Shown in pieces: positions 49,824 to 59,084 of a stretch of DNA of 64,000 bases. The notes beneath the pieces are model-generated. The model did not search any database, was not told where the DNA came from, and saw nothing but the letters and a program-made list of their open reading frames with translations. Origin of the DNA: Nocardioides furvisabuli (GTDB lineage Bacteria > Actinomycetota > Actinomycetes > Propionibacteriales > Nocardioidaceae); the NCBI RefSeq assembly GCF_021083185.1, contig NZ_JAIGQB010000010.1, forward strand, positions 82,868-146,867, read 5' to 3'. Position 1 is the stretch's first letter. Every line of letters begins with the position of its first letter. Made by a program: the position numbers and the translations under genes.

Positions 49824-51164
49824 ATGAGTGACCGCTACCAAGGCTTCGTGTCCACCTCGATCGGCCAGCTGGTCGTCAAGAACCTCGGCCTCCCCAACCC
49901 GACAGCGCTCGAGCGCTGGAGCGGGGGCGCCACCCTGGTCGACGGCCTCGTCGTGCTGGGCGGGCAGGGACGCCTGACCGAGGTGCTCCCCACCACCCTC
50001 GACGGCCTCGGCATCGCCTCCGCCACCGAGCTCGCCGACGGTGCGCGCGCCAAGGCCCTCGTCTTCGACGCCACCGGCATCACCGACACGACCGGGCTGC
50101 TCGCGCTCCAGGAGTTCTTCACCCCGCTGATGCGCCGGCTCGAGTCGTGCCCCCGCGTGGTCGTGATCGGTACGCCGCCGGAGCTGGCGTCGGGCTCCGA
50201 GCGCGTCGCACAGCGCGCGCTCGAGGGCTTCACCCGATCGCTCGGCAAGGAGATCGGCCGCGGTGGGACCGTGCAGCTCGTCTACGTCGCACCGGCCGCC
50301 GACGGCGCGACCAGCTCCACCCTCGCCTTCCTGCTCTCGCCCAAGTCGGCGTACGTCTCCGGGCAGGTCGTGCGGATCGGCGCCCACGGCGCCACGGCGG
50401 CCACGGGCAACCAGGTCGACGACTGGACGCAGCCGTTGGCCGGCAAGGTCGCGCTCGTCACCGGCGCCAGCCGCGGCATCGGCGAGGAGATCGCCCGCGT
50501 GCTTCGCCGCGACGGCGCCACGGTCGTCGGCGTCGACGTGCCGCAGGCAGCCAGCGAGCTCCAGACGCTGATGTCCGAGCTCGACGGCGACCACCTCGTC
50601 CTCGACATCACCGCCAAGGACGCACCGCAACGCATCGCCCACCACCTCCGTGAGCACCACGGCGGCGTCGACGTCGTGGTGCACAACGCCGGCATCACCC
50701 GTGACAAGAAGCTCGCCAACATGGCCGAGGACCGATGGAGCAGCGTCGTCGCGGTCAACCTCACCGCTCCCGAGCTGATCACGCGCGAGCTGCTCGACAC
50801 CGGCGTGCTCAACGACGACGGCCGCATCATCGGCGTCGCCTCGATCGCCGGCATCGCCGGCAACGTCGGCCAGACCAACTACGCGACGTCCAAGGCGGGC
50901 GTGATCGGCCTCGTGGAGAGCCTGCGCGACGAGCTCGACCGCGGCATCACCGTCAACGCCGTCGCCCCCGGCTTCATCATCACCCAGATGACCGCGGCCG
51001 TGCCGTTCGCGACCCGCGAGGTCGGCCAGCGCCTCAACGCCATGTCGCAGGGCGGCCTGCCGGTCGACGTGGCCGAGACGATCGCATGGTTCGCCAGCAC
51101 CGCCTCGGGCGCGGTCAACGGCAACGTGGTCCGCGTCTGTGGCCAGATGATGCTGGGCGCCTGA
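49824..51164 (+). CDS. fabG4: High-molecular-weight FabG (FabG4-like) 3-oxoacyl reductase
   Basis: 446 residues with two domains. The N-terminal flavodoxin-like half (1-200, IGQLVVKNLGLPNPTALERW) is followed by a short-chain dehydrogenase half (about 205-446) with NAD(P) motif VTGASRGIGEEIARVL, HNAGITRDKKLANM, and catalytic Ser/Tyr/Lys (VASIAGIAGNVGQTNYATSK). This domain pair marks FabG4 (Rv0242c), which reduces long 3-oxoacyl-CoA with NADH. ATG at 49824 is chosen at the family N-terminus. Coupled to the MaoC gene by TGATG. Confidence 0.92.
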   Translation: MSDRYQGFVSTSIGQLVVKNLGLPNPTALERWSGGATLVDGLVVLGGQGRLTEVLPTTLDGLGIASATELADGARAKALVFDATGITDTTGLLALQEFFTPLMRRLESCPRVVVIGTPPELASGSERVAQRALEGFTRSLGKEIGRGGTVQLVYVAPAADGATSSTLAFLLSPKSAYVSGQVVRIGAHGATAATGNQVDDWTQPLAGKVALVTGASRGIGEEIARVLRRDGATVVGVDVPQAASELQTLMSELDGDHLVLDITAKDAPQRIAHHLREHHGGVDVVVHNAGITRDKKLANMAEDRWSSVVAVNLTAPELITRELLDTGVLNDDGRIIGVASIAGIAGNVGQTNYATSKAGVIGLVESLRDELDRGITVNAVAPGFIITQMTAAVPFATREVGQRLNAMSQGGLPVDVAETIAWFASTASGAVNGNVVRVCGQMMLGA

Positions 51165-52045
51165 TGGTCACACCCAAGGAGCTCACCGGCGAGCTCGGTC
51201 GCATCGGCACGCTGCTGCGCGCGGCTCTCCCCGTCGTGCCGGGCGCCAACCTGCTGCCCGGCGTGCGCAAGGCGCCCGCCGCCGACTTCACGGGGCTGGC
51301 CTACCGACGCGAGCACGTCGTCGCCGAGCGCGCCCGCGTCGAGGCGTACGCCGCCGTCTGCGGCTTCCCGCGCAAGGACGTGGTGCCGCTGACGTTCCCC
51401 CACATGCTGGCCTTCGGTCTGCACCTGGCGATCATGAGCGACGCAGCCTTCCCCTACCCCGCCATCGGGATGGTGCACGTCGAGAACGTGATCACCGCCC
51501 ACCGGGCCATCGGCGTCGGCGAGGCGCTCGACGTCACCACCGAGGTGGGTGCCCCCCGGCCGCACGCGAAGGGCGTGCTGCTCGACTTCGTCACCACCGC
51601 CTCGGCAGGGGGGAGCACGGCGTGGGAGTCGACGTCGACCTACCTGCGCCGCGGACGCTCCGTCGACGGGGACGCGACCCCGGGCCTCGTCGTCAGCGAC
51701 CCGCCGACCGGCGGCATCGAGTGGCGCCTGCCTGCCGACCTCGGCCGCACCTACGCCGCGGTCTCGGGAGATGCGAACCCCATCCACCTCCACCCGCTGA
51801 CGGCGAAGGCGCTCGGCTTCCCACGACACATCGCCCACGGCATGTGGACGCTCGCGCGCAGCGTGGCGGCCATCGAGAACCGGCTGCCCGACGCGGTCAC
51901 GGTCGAGGCGGCCTTCAAGAAGCCGGTCTTCCTGCCGGGCACCGTCACGTTCGCGGCGCGGCAGGACGAGGCCGGCTGGACCTTCGCGCTGACCAGCCCG
52001 AAGGACGGCTCGCCGCACCTTCTCGGACGTACGACGACGCCGTGA
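51164..52045 (+). CDS. MaoC-like (R)-3-hydroxyacyl dehydratase (HtdX-like)
   Basis: 293 residues with a double hot-dog fold. Catalytic motif YAAVSGDANPIHLHPLTAKA then LGFPRHIAHGMW (Asp and His) lies in the C-terminal half; the N-terminal half keeps the fold without the motif. Related to mycobacterial HtdX/Rv0241c, which hydrates or dehydrates 3-hydroxyacyl-CoA. ATG shares one base with the fabG4 stop. With the thiolase and FabG4 it could run a fatty-acid elongation or degradation step. Confidence 0.86.
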   Translation: MVTPKELTGELGRIGTLLRAALPVVPGANLLPGVRKAPAADFTGLAYRREHVVAERARVEAYAAVCGFPRKDVVPLTFPHMLAFGLHLAIMSDAAFPYPAIGMVHVENVITAHRAIGVGEALDVTTEVGAPRPHAKGVLLDFVTTASAGGSTAWESTSTYLRRGRSVDGDATPGLVVSDPPTGGIEWRLPADLGRTYAAVSGDANPIHLHPLTAKALGFPRHIAHGMWTLARSVAAIENRLPDAVTVEAAFKKPVFLPGTVTFAARQDEAGWTFALTSPKDGSPHLLGRTTTP

Positions 52046-52066
52046 GGCCTGGCGTGGCGGTCGCGG

Positions 52067-52930
52067 TCAGCGGTCGTCGCGGAGGCGGATGAGGCCCTCC
52101 TGGGCCACCGTCGCCACCAGCTCCCCGGACTGCGAGAAGACCCGCGCGAGCGCCAGGCCGCGCGCGCCGCCGGCGAACGGTGAGAACTGGTCGTAGAGCC
52201 ACCACTCGTCGGCCCGGAACGGCTTGTGGAACCAGATCGTGTGGTCGAGCGAGGCCGGCTGGAGGCGGGGCGAGGCGATGTGGATGCCGTGCGGGACCAG
52301 CGCCGCGCCCAGCAGCGTCAGGTCGCTGGCGTAGGTGAACGCAGCCGTCTGGGTGGTCGGGTCGCCGCAGAGCGCCCCGTCGACCTTGATCCAGAGGCGC
52401 GCCCGCGCCGGCGCCTCGGGGTCGTCGGGGATCCCGTGGCCGGTGATGCCGACGTGGCGGATGTCGAGCGCCGACCACTCGCGCTCCCAGTGCGCCGCCG
52501 CCTCGTCGCCGCGCTGGCGCGCCAGCTCGACCAGCGGCATCCCCTCGTCGGGACCCACGACCTCGGGCATCCGGTCCTGGTGCTCGAGTCCGGGCTCGGG
52601 GATCTGGAAGTTGGCCGTCATGTAGTAGATCGGGCGGCCGTGCTGGCGCGCGGAGACCCGGCGCGTGGCGAAGGAGCGCCCGTCGCGGATCCGTTCGACG
52701 TCGTAGACGATCGGCACGGTCGTGTCGCCGGGGCGCAGGAAGTAGGAGTGGAGCGAGTGCAGCACGAACTCGCCCTCGACGCTGCGGGTCGCCGCGACCA
52801 CGGCCTGCGCCGCGACCTGTCCGCCGAAGACGCGCTGGCGCTCGGTGCGCGCCTGGGCACCCCGGAAGAGGTCGACCTCGAGCTGCTCGAGCTCCAGGAG
52901 CGTGACGAGCTCCTCGGCACTGCCGGCCAT
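52067..52930 (-). CDS. tesB: Acyl-CoA thioesterase II (TesB)
   Basis: 287 residues, typical TesB length, with two hot-dog domains. Patterns include VFGGQVAAQAVVAATRSV, LHSLHSYFLRPGDTTVPIVY, and the C-terminal HTIWFHKPFRADEWWLYDQF. It releases free acids from acyl-CoA. ATG shares one base (TGATG) with the upstream PAC2 gene stop, so they are co-translated. It converges on the MaoC gene, consistent with a lipid locus. Confidence 0.92.
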   Translation of the reverse strand: MAGSAEELVTLLELEQLEVDLFRGAQARTERQRVFGGQVAAQAVVAATRSVEGEFVLHSLHSYFLRPGDTTVPIVYDVERIRDGRSFATRRVSARQHGRPIYYMTANFQIPEPGLEHQDRMPEVVGPDEGMPLVELARQRGDEAAAHWEREWSALDIRHVGITGHGIPDDPEAPARARLWIKVDGALCGDPTTQTAAFTYASDLTLLGAALVPHGIHIASPRLQPASLDHTIWFHKPFRADEWWLYDQFSPFAGGARGLALARVFSQSGELVATVAQEGLIRLRDDR

Positions 52931-53874
52931 CAGCGGTCCTCCCAGCCGGCAGCAGGTCCGTCGCCGTCGTCCTTGGGACGGTCGTCGAGCTCGGCGAGGA
53001 ACGCCTCGAAGTCGCGCCCGATCTCCTCGCCCGTCGGCAGCGGCTCGTCGCCGGCCAGCAGGGACGTGCCGGCGGCCTCGGCCTCGCGGAAGGAGTCGTA
53101 CTGCTGCTCCAGGCCGCGTACGACGTCGCCGACCTCGTCGTGGGTGGAGAGGTAGCGGTCGACCTCCGTCTCGGTGATCTCAGCGGCCTCGCGCAGGTCG
53201 CTGAGGTCGACCGTCAGCCGACCGCCGATCTCGACGTGCTCCAGCAGCACCAGCGCGGCCTGGGGGTACTCCATCTGCGCAAGGTAGTGGGGGATGTGTG
53301 CCACGAAGCCGAGCGCGTCGAGCCCCCACTCCCCCAGCCGGATCTCGAGCAGCGCCTGCGCGCTCGCCGGGACCCGGAGCTCGCCCTGCCACGGGCTCTC
53401 GCCGGGCACCAGGTCGGGACGGTTGGCGTGCGGCGTGATCGCGATCGGGCGGGTGTGCGGCACCGCCATCGGCACCGCGCCCAGGGTCACCACGCGGGAC
53501 ACCCCGAAGTGGTCGACGACCTCGCGCACGGCGCGAGCGAAGGCCTCCCACCTGATGTCGGGCTCGGGCCCGGTGAGCAGCAGGAAGGAGGTGCCGCCGG
53601 TGTCACGCAGCGCGCGCACCACCAGGCGAGGCGCCTCGTAGTCGGTGTAGTGGTCCCGGACGAACGACACGGGCGGTCGCCGGGCCCGGTAGTCGTGGAG
53701 CGAGTCGACGTCGAAGGTCGCCACGACCTTGCCGTCGGAGAGCCCCGTCAGGTGGCGTGCGGCGAGCTCGGCCGACTTCCCGGCGTCGAGGAACCCGGTG
53801 AGGACGCAGACCATGGTCAGGTCCTCACCCGACACCTCGGCGTCGTCGACGATGTGCACGAGTCGTTCGACCAT
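52930..53874 (-). CDS. PAC2 family protein (second copy)
   Basis: 314 residues. PAC2 marks: VCVLTGFLDAGKSAELAARH, DVDSLHDYRARRPPVSF, LTGPEPDIRWEAFARAV, VTLGAVPMAVPHTRPIAITP, and GFVAHIPHYLAQMEYPQAAL. It belongs to the same family as the gene at 11728 but a different subgroup. ATG at 53874 has TAGGCT six bases upstream (leaderless). The acidic C-terminus ends in DDRPKDDGDGPAAGWEDR. Function uncertain; proteasome-related chaperoning is only suggested by the domain. Confidence 0.86.
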   Translation of the reverse strand: MVERLVHIVDDAEVSGEDLTMVCVLTGFLDAGKSAELAARHLTGLSDGKVVATFDVDSLHDYRARRPPVSFVRDHYTDYEAPRLVVRALRDTGGTSFLLLTGPEPDIRWEAFARAVREVVDHFGVSRVVTLGAVPMAVPHTRPIAITPHANRPDLVPGESPWQGELRVPASAQALLEIRLGEWGLDALGFVAHIPHYLAQMEYPQAALVLLEHVEIGGRLTVDLSDLREAAEITETEVDRYLSTHDEVGDVVRGLEQQYDSFREAEAAGTSLLAGDEPLPTGEEIGRDFEAFLAELDDRPKDDGDGPAAGWEDR

Positions 53875-53937
53875 GGGGGAAGCCTAGTGACAACGGGTCA
53901 GTGACCCGACACACACCCGCCCCGGTGGGCAGGCATT

Positions 53938-53953
53938 GTTACTCAGGGGTAAC
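53938..53953. promoter_or_regulatory. Candidate operator upstream of fadA-fadB
   Basis: The inverted repeat GTTAC-TCAGGG-GTAAC lies about 40 bases before the fadA start. Its symmetry and size suit a TetR- or GntR-type repressor of fatty-acid genes. No regulator gene is adjacent. Pattern only. Confidence 0.35.
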
Positions 53954-53991
53954 CTGACAGCGCCCTGTCCCCCTCCACCTGGGAGTAGCCA

Positions 53992-55206
53992 GTGTCCCGT
54001 CCACAGCGTGAGGTCGTCTTCGTCGACGGCGTACGCACCCCGTTCGGCAAGGCCAAGGGCCAGTACGCCGAGACGCGGGCCGACGACCTCGTCATCAAGT
54101 GCATCCGTGAGCTGATGCGCCGCAACCCCTCACTCCCGCCCGAGCGGGTCGACGAGGTCGCGGTCGCCGCCACCACCCAGATCGGCGACCAGGGCCTGAC
54201 CATCGGCCGCACCGCCGCCCTCCTCGCCGGACTGCCCCAGAGCGTCCCCGGCTACTCCATCGACCGCATGTGCGCCGGTGCGATGACCGCGGTGACCAAC
54301 ACCGCGTCCGGCATCGCCTTCGGTGCCTACGACGTCGCCATCGCCGGCGGCGTCGAGCACATGGGCCGCCACCCCATGGGTGAGGGTGTCGACCCCAACC
54401 CGCGCATCCTGTCCGAGCGGATCGTCAACCCCGACGCGCTCGTGATGGGCAAGACCGCGGAGAACCTCCACGACCGCTACCCCACGATCACCAAGCAGCG
54501 CGTCGACGAGTACGCCGTCCGCAGCCAGCAGAAGACGCAGGCCGCCTACGACGCCGGCAAGATCCAGCCCGACCTCGTGCCCGTCGCGACCCGCTCGGCC
54601 GAGGCCGGCTGGGGCCTGGCGACCACCGACGAGCCGATGCGCCCGGGGACGACGATCGAGTCCCTCGCCGGGCTCAAGACGCCGTTCCGCTCGCACGGCA
54701 ACGTCACCGCGGGCAACGCGGCCGGCATCAACGACGGCGCCACCGCGGCGCTGCTCGCCGACGAGGAGACCGCGCGCGAGCTCGGCCTCCCGGTCAAGAT
54801 GCGCCTGGTGACCTACTCCTTCGTGGGCGTCGAGCCCGAGGTGATGGGTGCCGGCCCGATCCCTGCGACCGAGAAGGCGCTCAAGCTGGCCGGTCTCACC
54901 ATCGACGACATCGAGGCCTTCGAGGTCAACGAGGCCTTCGCCGTGCAGGTGCTGGCCTTCCTCGAGCACTTCGGCATCGCCGACGACGACGCCCGGGTGA
55001 ACCCCTACGGTGGCGCGATCGCGATGGGCCACCCGCTCGCGTCGTCCGGCGTACGCCTGATGAACCAGCTCGCGCGCCAGTTCGAGGAGCGCCCCGAGGT
55101 CCGCTACGGCCTCACCACCATGTGCATCGGCATCGGCATGGGCGGCACCGTCATCTGGGAGAACCCGCACTGGCAGGGCTCGACGAACGAGGGAGACAGC
55201 AAGTGA
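53992..55206 (+). CDS. fadA: Acetyl-CoA acyltransferase (thiolase), beta-oxidation
   Basis: 404 residues. Nucleophile Cys in SIDRMCAGAMTAVTN, EVNEAFAVQVLAFLEH, NPYGGAIAMGHPLASSGV, and MCIGIGMGGTV with the second Cys. It releases acetyl-CoA in the last step of beta-oxidation. The start GTG at 53992 follows GGGAG by seven bases. The stop overlaps the fadB start (GTGA), the standard alpha/beta complex arrangement in actinobacteria. Confidence 0.94.
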   Translation: MSRPQREVVFVDGVRTPFGKAKGQYAETRADDLVIKCIRELMRRNPSLPPERVDEVAVAATTQIGDQGLTIGRTAALLAGLPQSVPGYSIDRMCAGAMTAVTNTASGIAFGAYDVAIAGGVEHMGRHPMGEGVDPNPRILSERIVNPDALVMGKTAENLHDRYPTITKQRVDEYAVRSQQKTQAAYDAGKIQPDLVPVATRSAEAGWGLATTDEPMRPGTTIESLAGLKTPFRSHGNVTAGNAAGINDGATAALLADEETARELGLPVKMRLVTYSFVGVEPEVMGAGPIPATEKALKLAGLTIDDIEAFEVNEAFAVQVLAFLEHFGIADDDARVNPYGGAIAMGHPLASSGVRLMNQLARQFEERPEVRYGLTTMCIGIGMGGTVIWENPHWQGSTNEGDSK

Positions 55207-57290
55207 GCACCACCCCCGACTCCAGCATCTTCGAGCGCGCGAAGGCGATCGTGTCCGACGCCGAGCGCGTGACGCAGGCACACCTGCGCACGGTCTCGCT
55301 CCCCGGCGCGACCATCGGCCTGATCACCCTCGACAACGGCGAGGACCACACCAAGCCCAACACGTTCGGCCCGGCCTCGCTGCTGGCCCTCGACGAGGCG
55401 ATCGACGCGGCGCTCGCCGACGAGGCCATCGACGCGATCGCGGTGACCGGCAAGCCGTTCATCCTCGCCGCTGGCGCCGACCTCACCTCGATCCAGGGCG
55501 GCGGCCCCGACGCCGTACGCACCGTGGCCGAGCTCGGGCACGCGGTCTTCCGCAAGCTCGGCGAGGGCGGCAAGCCGTCGTTCGGCCTCGTCAACGGCCT
55601 CGCCCTCGGCGGCGGCCTCGAGGTGGCGCTGCACTGCACCTATCGCACCGTCATGGACTCCGCCCCCGCCCTCGGCCTGCCCGAGGTCATGCTCGGCCTC
55701 GTTCCCGGCTGGGGCGGCGCGTGGCTCGTGCCGAACCTCGTCGGTGCCGACAAGGCCGTCACGCTGATCCTCGAGAACCCGCTCAACCAGGGCAAGACGC
55801 TCGGTGGGCAGGCGGCCTACGACTTCGGCCTCGCCGACGCCGTGTTCGGCGGAGCCGACTTCCTCGAGCAGTCACTGCTCTGGGCGGCCTCGGTGCTGCG
55901 CGGAGAGACCGTCGTGGAGCGTCCCGAGGTCGACCGCGGCGAGGCCTGGGACGCCGCGATCAAGCGCGCCGAGGGCATCGTCGCCGCCAAGACCGGTGGT
56001 GCGTCCCCGGCCGCCGCGAAGGCGGTCGAGCTGATCGCCGCTGCGCGCGACTCCGACCGCGACGCCGGCTTCGCGGCCGAGGACGACGCCCTCGAGGCGA
56101 TGTCGCAGACGGCCGAGCTGCTGGCCTCGTTGTACTCGTTCGACCTGGTGCAGAAGCGCGCGAAGCGTCCTGCCGGTGCACCGGACAGGTCGCTGGCCCG
56201 CCCGGTGACGAAGGTCGGCATCGTGGGCGCGGGCCTGATGGCCAGCCAGCTCGCGCTGCTCTTCGTACGCCGCCTCGAGGTGCCGGTCGTGCTGACCGAC
56301 CTGGACCAGGAGCGTGCCGACAAGGGCGTGGCCTACGTCCACGCCGAGATCGACAAGCTGCTCGCCAAGGGCCGGATCAACCAGGACAAGGCCAACCGCC
56401 ACAAGGCGCTGGTGTCCGGCGAGACCGACAAGCAGGTCGCCTTCGGTGACGCCGACTTCGTCATCGAGGCCGTCTTCGAGGAGATGTCGGTCAAGAAGAC
56501 CGTCTTCGCCGACGTCGAGAAGGTCGTCAGCGCCGAGTGCGTGCTGGCCACCAACACCTCCTCGCTGTCCATCACCGAGATGGCCGCCGACCTCGAGCAC
56601 CCCGAGCGGGTCGTCGGCTTCCACTTCTTCAACCCCGTCGCGGTGATGCCCCTGCTGGAGATCGTCAAGGGCGACGCCACCGACGACGCGACGCTCGCCA
56701 CGGCGTTCGCCACCGGCAAGGCGTTGAAGAAGACCTCGATCCTGGTCAAGGACAGCCCGTCCTTCATCGTGAACCGCCTCCTGGGGCGCTTCATGAGCGA
56801 GGTCGGCCGCATCGTCGACGAGGGCACCCCGGTCTCCGTGGCCGACAACGCCTTCGCCGGCATCGCGCCGATGCCGCCGTTCGTGCTGCTGTCGCTGGTC
56901 GGCCCGGCCATCGCGCTGCACAACAACGAGACGCTGAAGGGCGCGTTCCCCGACCGCTTCTACGTCTCCCCCGCGCTCGAGCGGATCGTCGAGGCGCGCA
57001 AGCCTGCCTACTACGGCCCCGACGGCAACCTCGACCCCGAGGTCGAGGCCATGCTCGAGGAGCCGGCCTCGCCGGTGGTCCTCACCGCCGAGGAGGTCCG
57101 CGAGAAGACGCTGGCCGGCCTTGCCGAGGAGGCTCGCCTGATGCTCGACGAGGGTGTCGTGGCCGCGCCGCAGGACATCGACCTGGCCATGATCACCGGC
57201 GCCGGGTTCTCCTTCTGGAACGGCGGGCTGACCTTCATGCTCGACGTGTCGGGCATCTCGGAGAAGGCGACCGGCAAGCGGTTCCACTGA
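55203..57290 (+). CDS. fadB: Fused enoyl-CoA hydratase/3-hydroxyacyl-CoA dehydrogenase
   Basis: 695 residues. The N-terminal crotonase domain (about 20-260) has LALGGGLEVALHCTYR and LGLPEVMLGLVPGWGGAWLV (both Glu positions). The NAD-binding hydroxyacyl dehydrogenase domain starts near 337 (VGIVGAGLMASQLALLFVRR), with HFFNPVAVMPLLEIVKG and VKDSPSFIVNRLLGRFMSE, and ends with the C-terminal helical domains. It forms a complex with FadA. The start is the GTG overlapping the fadA stop; a longer frame upstream is a shadow of fadA. Confidence 0.94.
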   Translation: MSTTPDSSIFERAKAIVSDAERVTQAHLRTVSLPGATIGLITLDNGEDHTKPNTFGPASLLALDEAIDAALADEAIDAIAVTGKPFILAAGADLTSIQGGGPDAVRTVAELGHAVFRKLGEGGKPSFGLVNGLALGGGLEVALHCTYRTVMDSAPALGLPEVMLGLVPGWGGAWLVPNLVGADKAVTLILENPLNQGKTLGGQAAYDFGLADAVFGGADFLEQSLLWAASVLRGETVVERPEVDRGEAWDAAIKRAEGIVAAKTGGASPAAAKAVELIAAARDSDRDAGFAAEDDALEAMSQTAELLASLYSFDLVQKRAKRPAGAPDRSLARPVTKVGIVGAGLMASQLALLFVRRLEVPVVLTDLDQERADKGVAYVHAEIDKLLAKGRINQDKANRHKALVSGETDKQVAFGDADFVIEAVFEEMSVKKTVFADVEKVVSAECVLATNTSSLSITEMAADLEHPERVVGFHFFNPVAVMPLLEIVKGDATDDATLATAFATGKALKKTSILVKDSPSFIVNRLLGRFMSEVGRIVDEGTPVSVADNAFAGIAPMPPFVLLSLVGPAIALHNNETLKGAFPDRFYVSPALERIVEARKPAYYGPDGNLDPEVEAMLEEPASPVVLTAEEVREKTLAGLAEEARLMLDEGVVAAPQDIDLAMITGAGFSFWNGGLTFMLDVSGISEKATGKRFH

Positions 57291-57300
57291 TCCGCCCCGA

Positions 57301-57350
57301 GCGGTGAGTGACGCAGGTTCTCAGCCTGCAGAACCTGTCTCACTCACCGC
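57301..57350. repeat. GCGGTGAGTGA hairpin, copy 1
   Basis: Arms of 21 bases (57301-57321 and 57330-57350) pair with two mismatches around the loop CAGCCTGC. It starts 11 bases after the fadB stop, so it can act as its terminator. Arm ends GCGGTGAGTGA and CACTCACCGC are shared with copy 2, 22 bases further on. Confidence 0.8.
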
Positions 57351-57372
57351 CGCCCGGCGTACGCCCGGCTGG

Positions 57373-57422
57373 GCGGTGAGTGAGGCATGTTCTGGACGTC
57401 CGGAACATGCCTCACTCACCGC
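57373..57422. repeat. GCGGTGAGTGA hairpin, copy 2
   Basis: The outer 20 bases of each arm (57373-57392 and 57403-57422) are perfectly complementary. The inner TGGACGTCCG continues the pairing almost to the centre. Outer arm sequence equals copy 1; the inner core differs. It lies about 115 bases before the symporter gene. Confidence 0.82.
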
Positions 57423-57536
57423 TCGGCGGGGCGTTCCGCACGCTCGGCCACCCCGGGCCACGCGGGGCACGACGCGGACCCCGGCACTTCTCTGACATGC
57501 TGGCCCCTCCGCCGTCGTCGTCCGCCAGGAGGCAGC

Positions 57537-59084
57537 ATGAGCCAGGTTGTCGAGCACTCCGAGGAGCACCGCGGGGCGTTCAGCTCGCGCAAGGTCTTCA
57601 TCCTCGCCGCCATCGGGTCCGCCGTCGGTCTCGGCAACATCTGGCGCTTCCCCTACGTCGCCTACGAGAACGGTGGCGGCGCGTTCCTCATCCCCTACCT
57701 CGTCGCGCTGCTGACCGCGGGCCTGCCCTTCCTGCTGCTCGACTACGGCCTCGGCCACCGCTACCGCGGCTCCGCCCCGCTGGCCTTCCGCCGGGCCCAC
57801 CGGGCCGCCGAGGGGCTGGGCTGGTGGCAGGTGGGGATCTGCTTCGTGATCGCGGTCTACTACGCCGCCGTCATCGCGTGGGCGGCGCGCTACGCGTTGT
57901 TCTCCTTCGACAAGGCCTGGGGCGACGACCCCGAGGGCTTCCTGTTCGGCACCTACCTGCAGGCCGGCGACCCGGGCATCGGGCTCGACTTCGTCAGCGG
58001 CGTGACCATCCCGCTGGTGCTCGTCTGGGTGGCCGTGCTCGCGATCATGGCGCTCGGCGTCCAGAAGGGCATCGGCGCCGCATCGGCGGTGTTCATCCCC
58101 GTGCTCTTCGTCGCCTTCATCGCGCTCGTGGTGGTCGCCCTGACCCTCGACGGCGCCTCCGCCGGCCTCGACGCGCTCTTCACGCCCAACTGGGGCGCCC
58201 TGGGCGAGACCAGCGTGTGGATCGCGGCCTACGGGCAGATCTTCTTCTCGCTGTCGGTCGGCTTCGGCATCATGATCACCTACGCCTCCTACGTCGGTCG
58301 CCGCAGCGACATGACCGGATCGGGCCTGGTCGTCGGCTTCGCCAACTCCGGCTTCGAGCTGCTCGCCGGCATCGGCGTCTTCGCGGCGCTGGGCTTCATG
58401 GCCACGGCAGCCGGGGTGCCGGTCGACGAGGTGGCGACCGAGGGCCTCGGCCTGGCCTTCATCGCGTTCCCCGCGATCATCAGCGAGGCGCCGGCGGGCG
58501 CGCTGATCGGGGTGCTCTTCTTCGGCTCGCTCGTCGTGGCGGGGGTGACCTCGCTGGTCAGCGTGATCGAGGTGGTCATCTCGGCCGTGCGTGACAAGTT
58601 CGAGATGTCGCGCGTCGGTGCGTCGATGGCCGTGGGCGTCCCTGCCGCGCTCATCAGCATCACGCTGCTCGGCACCACCACCGGCGTCTACGTCCTCGAC
58701 ATCGTCGACCACTTCATCAACCGCTTCGGGATCCTGCTGGTCGCGGTGGTGAGCATGTTGGCGCTGTCATGGGCGTTCAAGAAGACCGGCCTCCTGCGCG
58801 AGCACCTCAATCGCGACGGCTCCGTGCGGGTCGGGCGCTGGTGGGAGCTGCTGATCGGGGTCGTCGCCCCCGCGGCCCTCACCTTCATCTTGGTCAACGA
58901 GCTCATCGACAACCTGCGGACGCCGTACGGGGACTACCCCACCTGGATGCTCAACACCCTCGGTTGGGGCCTGGCGGTGGCCGTGGTCCTGATCGGGTTC
59001 CTGGCCGCCAGGCTCTCCTGGCGCGACGACACCTTCCTGGGCGACCCCGAGATCCAGGCCCAGCAGGACGAGAGGAGCAACTGA
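57537..59084 (+). CDS. metP: Sodium-dependent transporter, NSS/SLC6 family (MetP-like)
   Basis: 515 residues with about 12 membrane segments. Signature of neurotransmitter-sodium symporters: ILAAIGSAVGLGNIWRFPYV in segment 1, and VWIAAYGQIFFSLSVGFGIM in the segment 6 region, near the sodium and substrate sites. The ATG at 57537 follows AGGAGG by four bases; upstream frame is non-coding. Pairing with the tiny gene at 59084 identifies it as the MetPS type (methionine/alanine import in Corynebacterium). Actual substrate is inferred. Confidence 0.86.
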   Translation: MSQVVEHSEEHRGAFSSRKVFILAAIGSAVGLGNIWRFPYVAYENGGGAFLIPYLVALLTAGLPFLLLDYGLGHRYRGSAPLAFRRAHRAAEGLGWWQVGICFVIAVYYAAVIAWAARYALFSFDKAWGDDPEGFLFGTYLQAGDPGIGLDFVSGVTIPLVLVWVAVLAIMALGVQKGIGAASAVFIPVLFVAFIALVVVALTLDGASAGLDALFTPNWGALGETSVWIAAYGQIFFSLSVGFGIMITYASYVGRRSDMTGSGLVVGFANSGFELLAGIGVFAALGFMATAAGVPVDEVATEGLGLAFIAFPAIISEAPAGALIGVLFFGSLVVAGVTSLVSVIEVVISAVRDKFEMSRVGASMAVGVPAALISITLLGTTTGVYVLDIVDHFINRFGILLVAVVSMLALSWAFKKTGLLREHLNRDGSVRVGRWWELLIGVVAPAALTFILVNELIDNLRTPYGDYPTWMLNTLGWGLAVAVVLIGFLAARLSWRDDTFLGDPEIQAQQDERSN

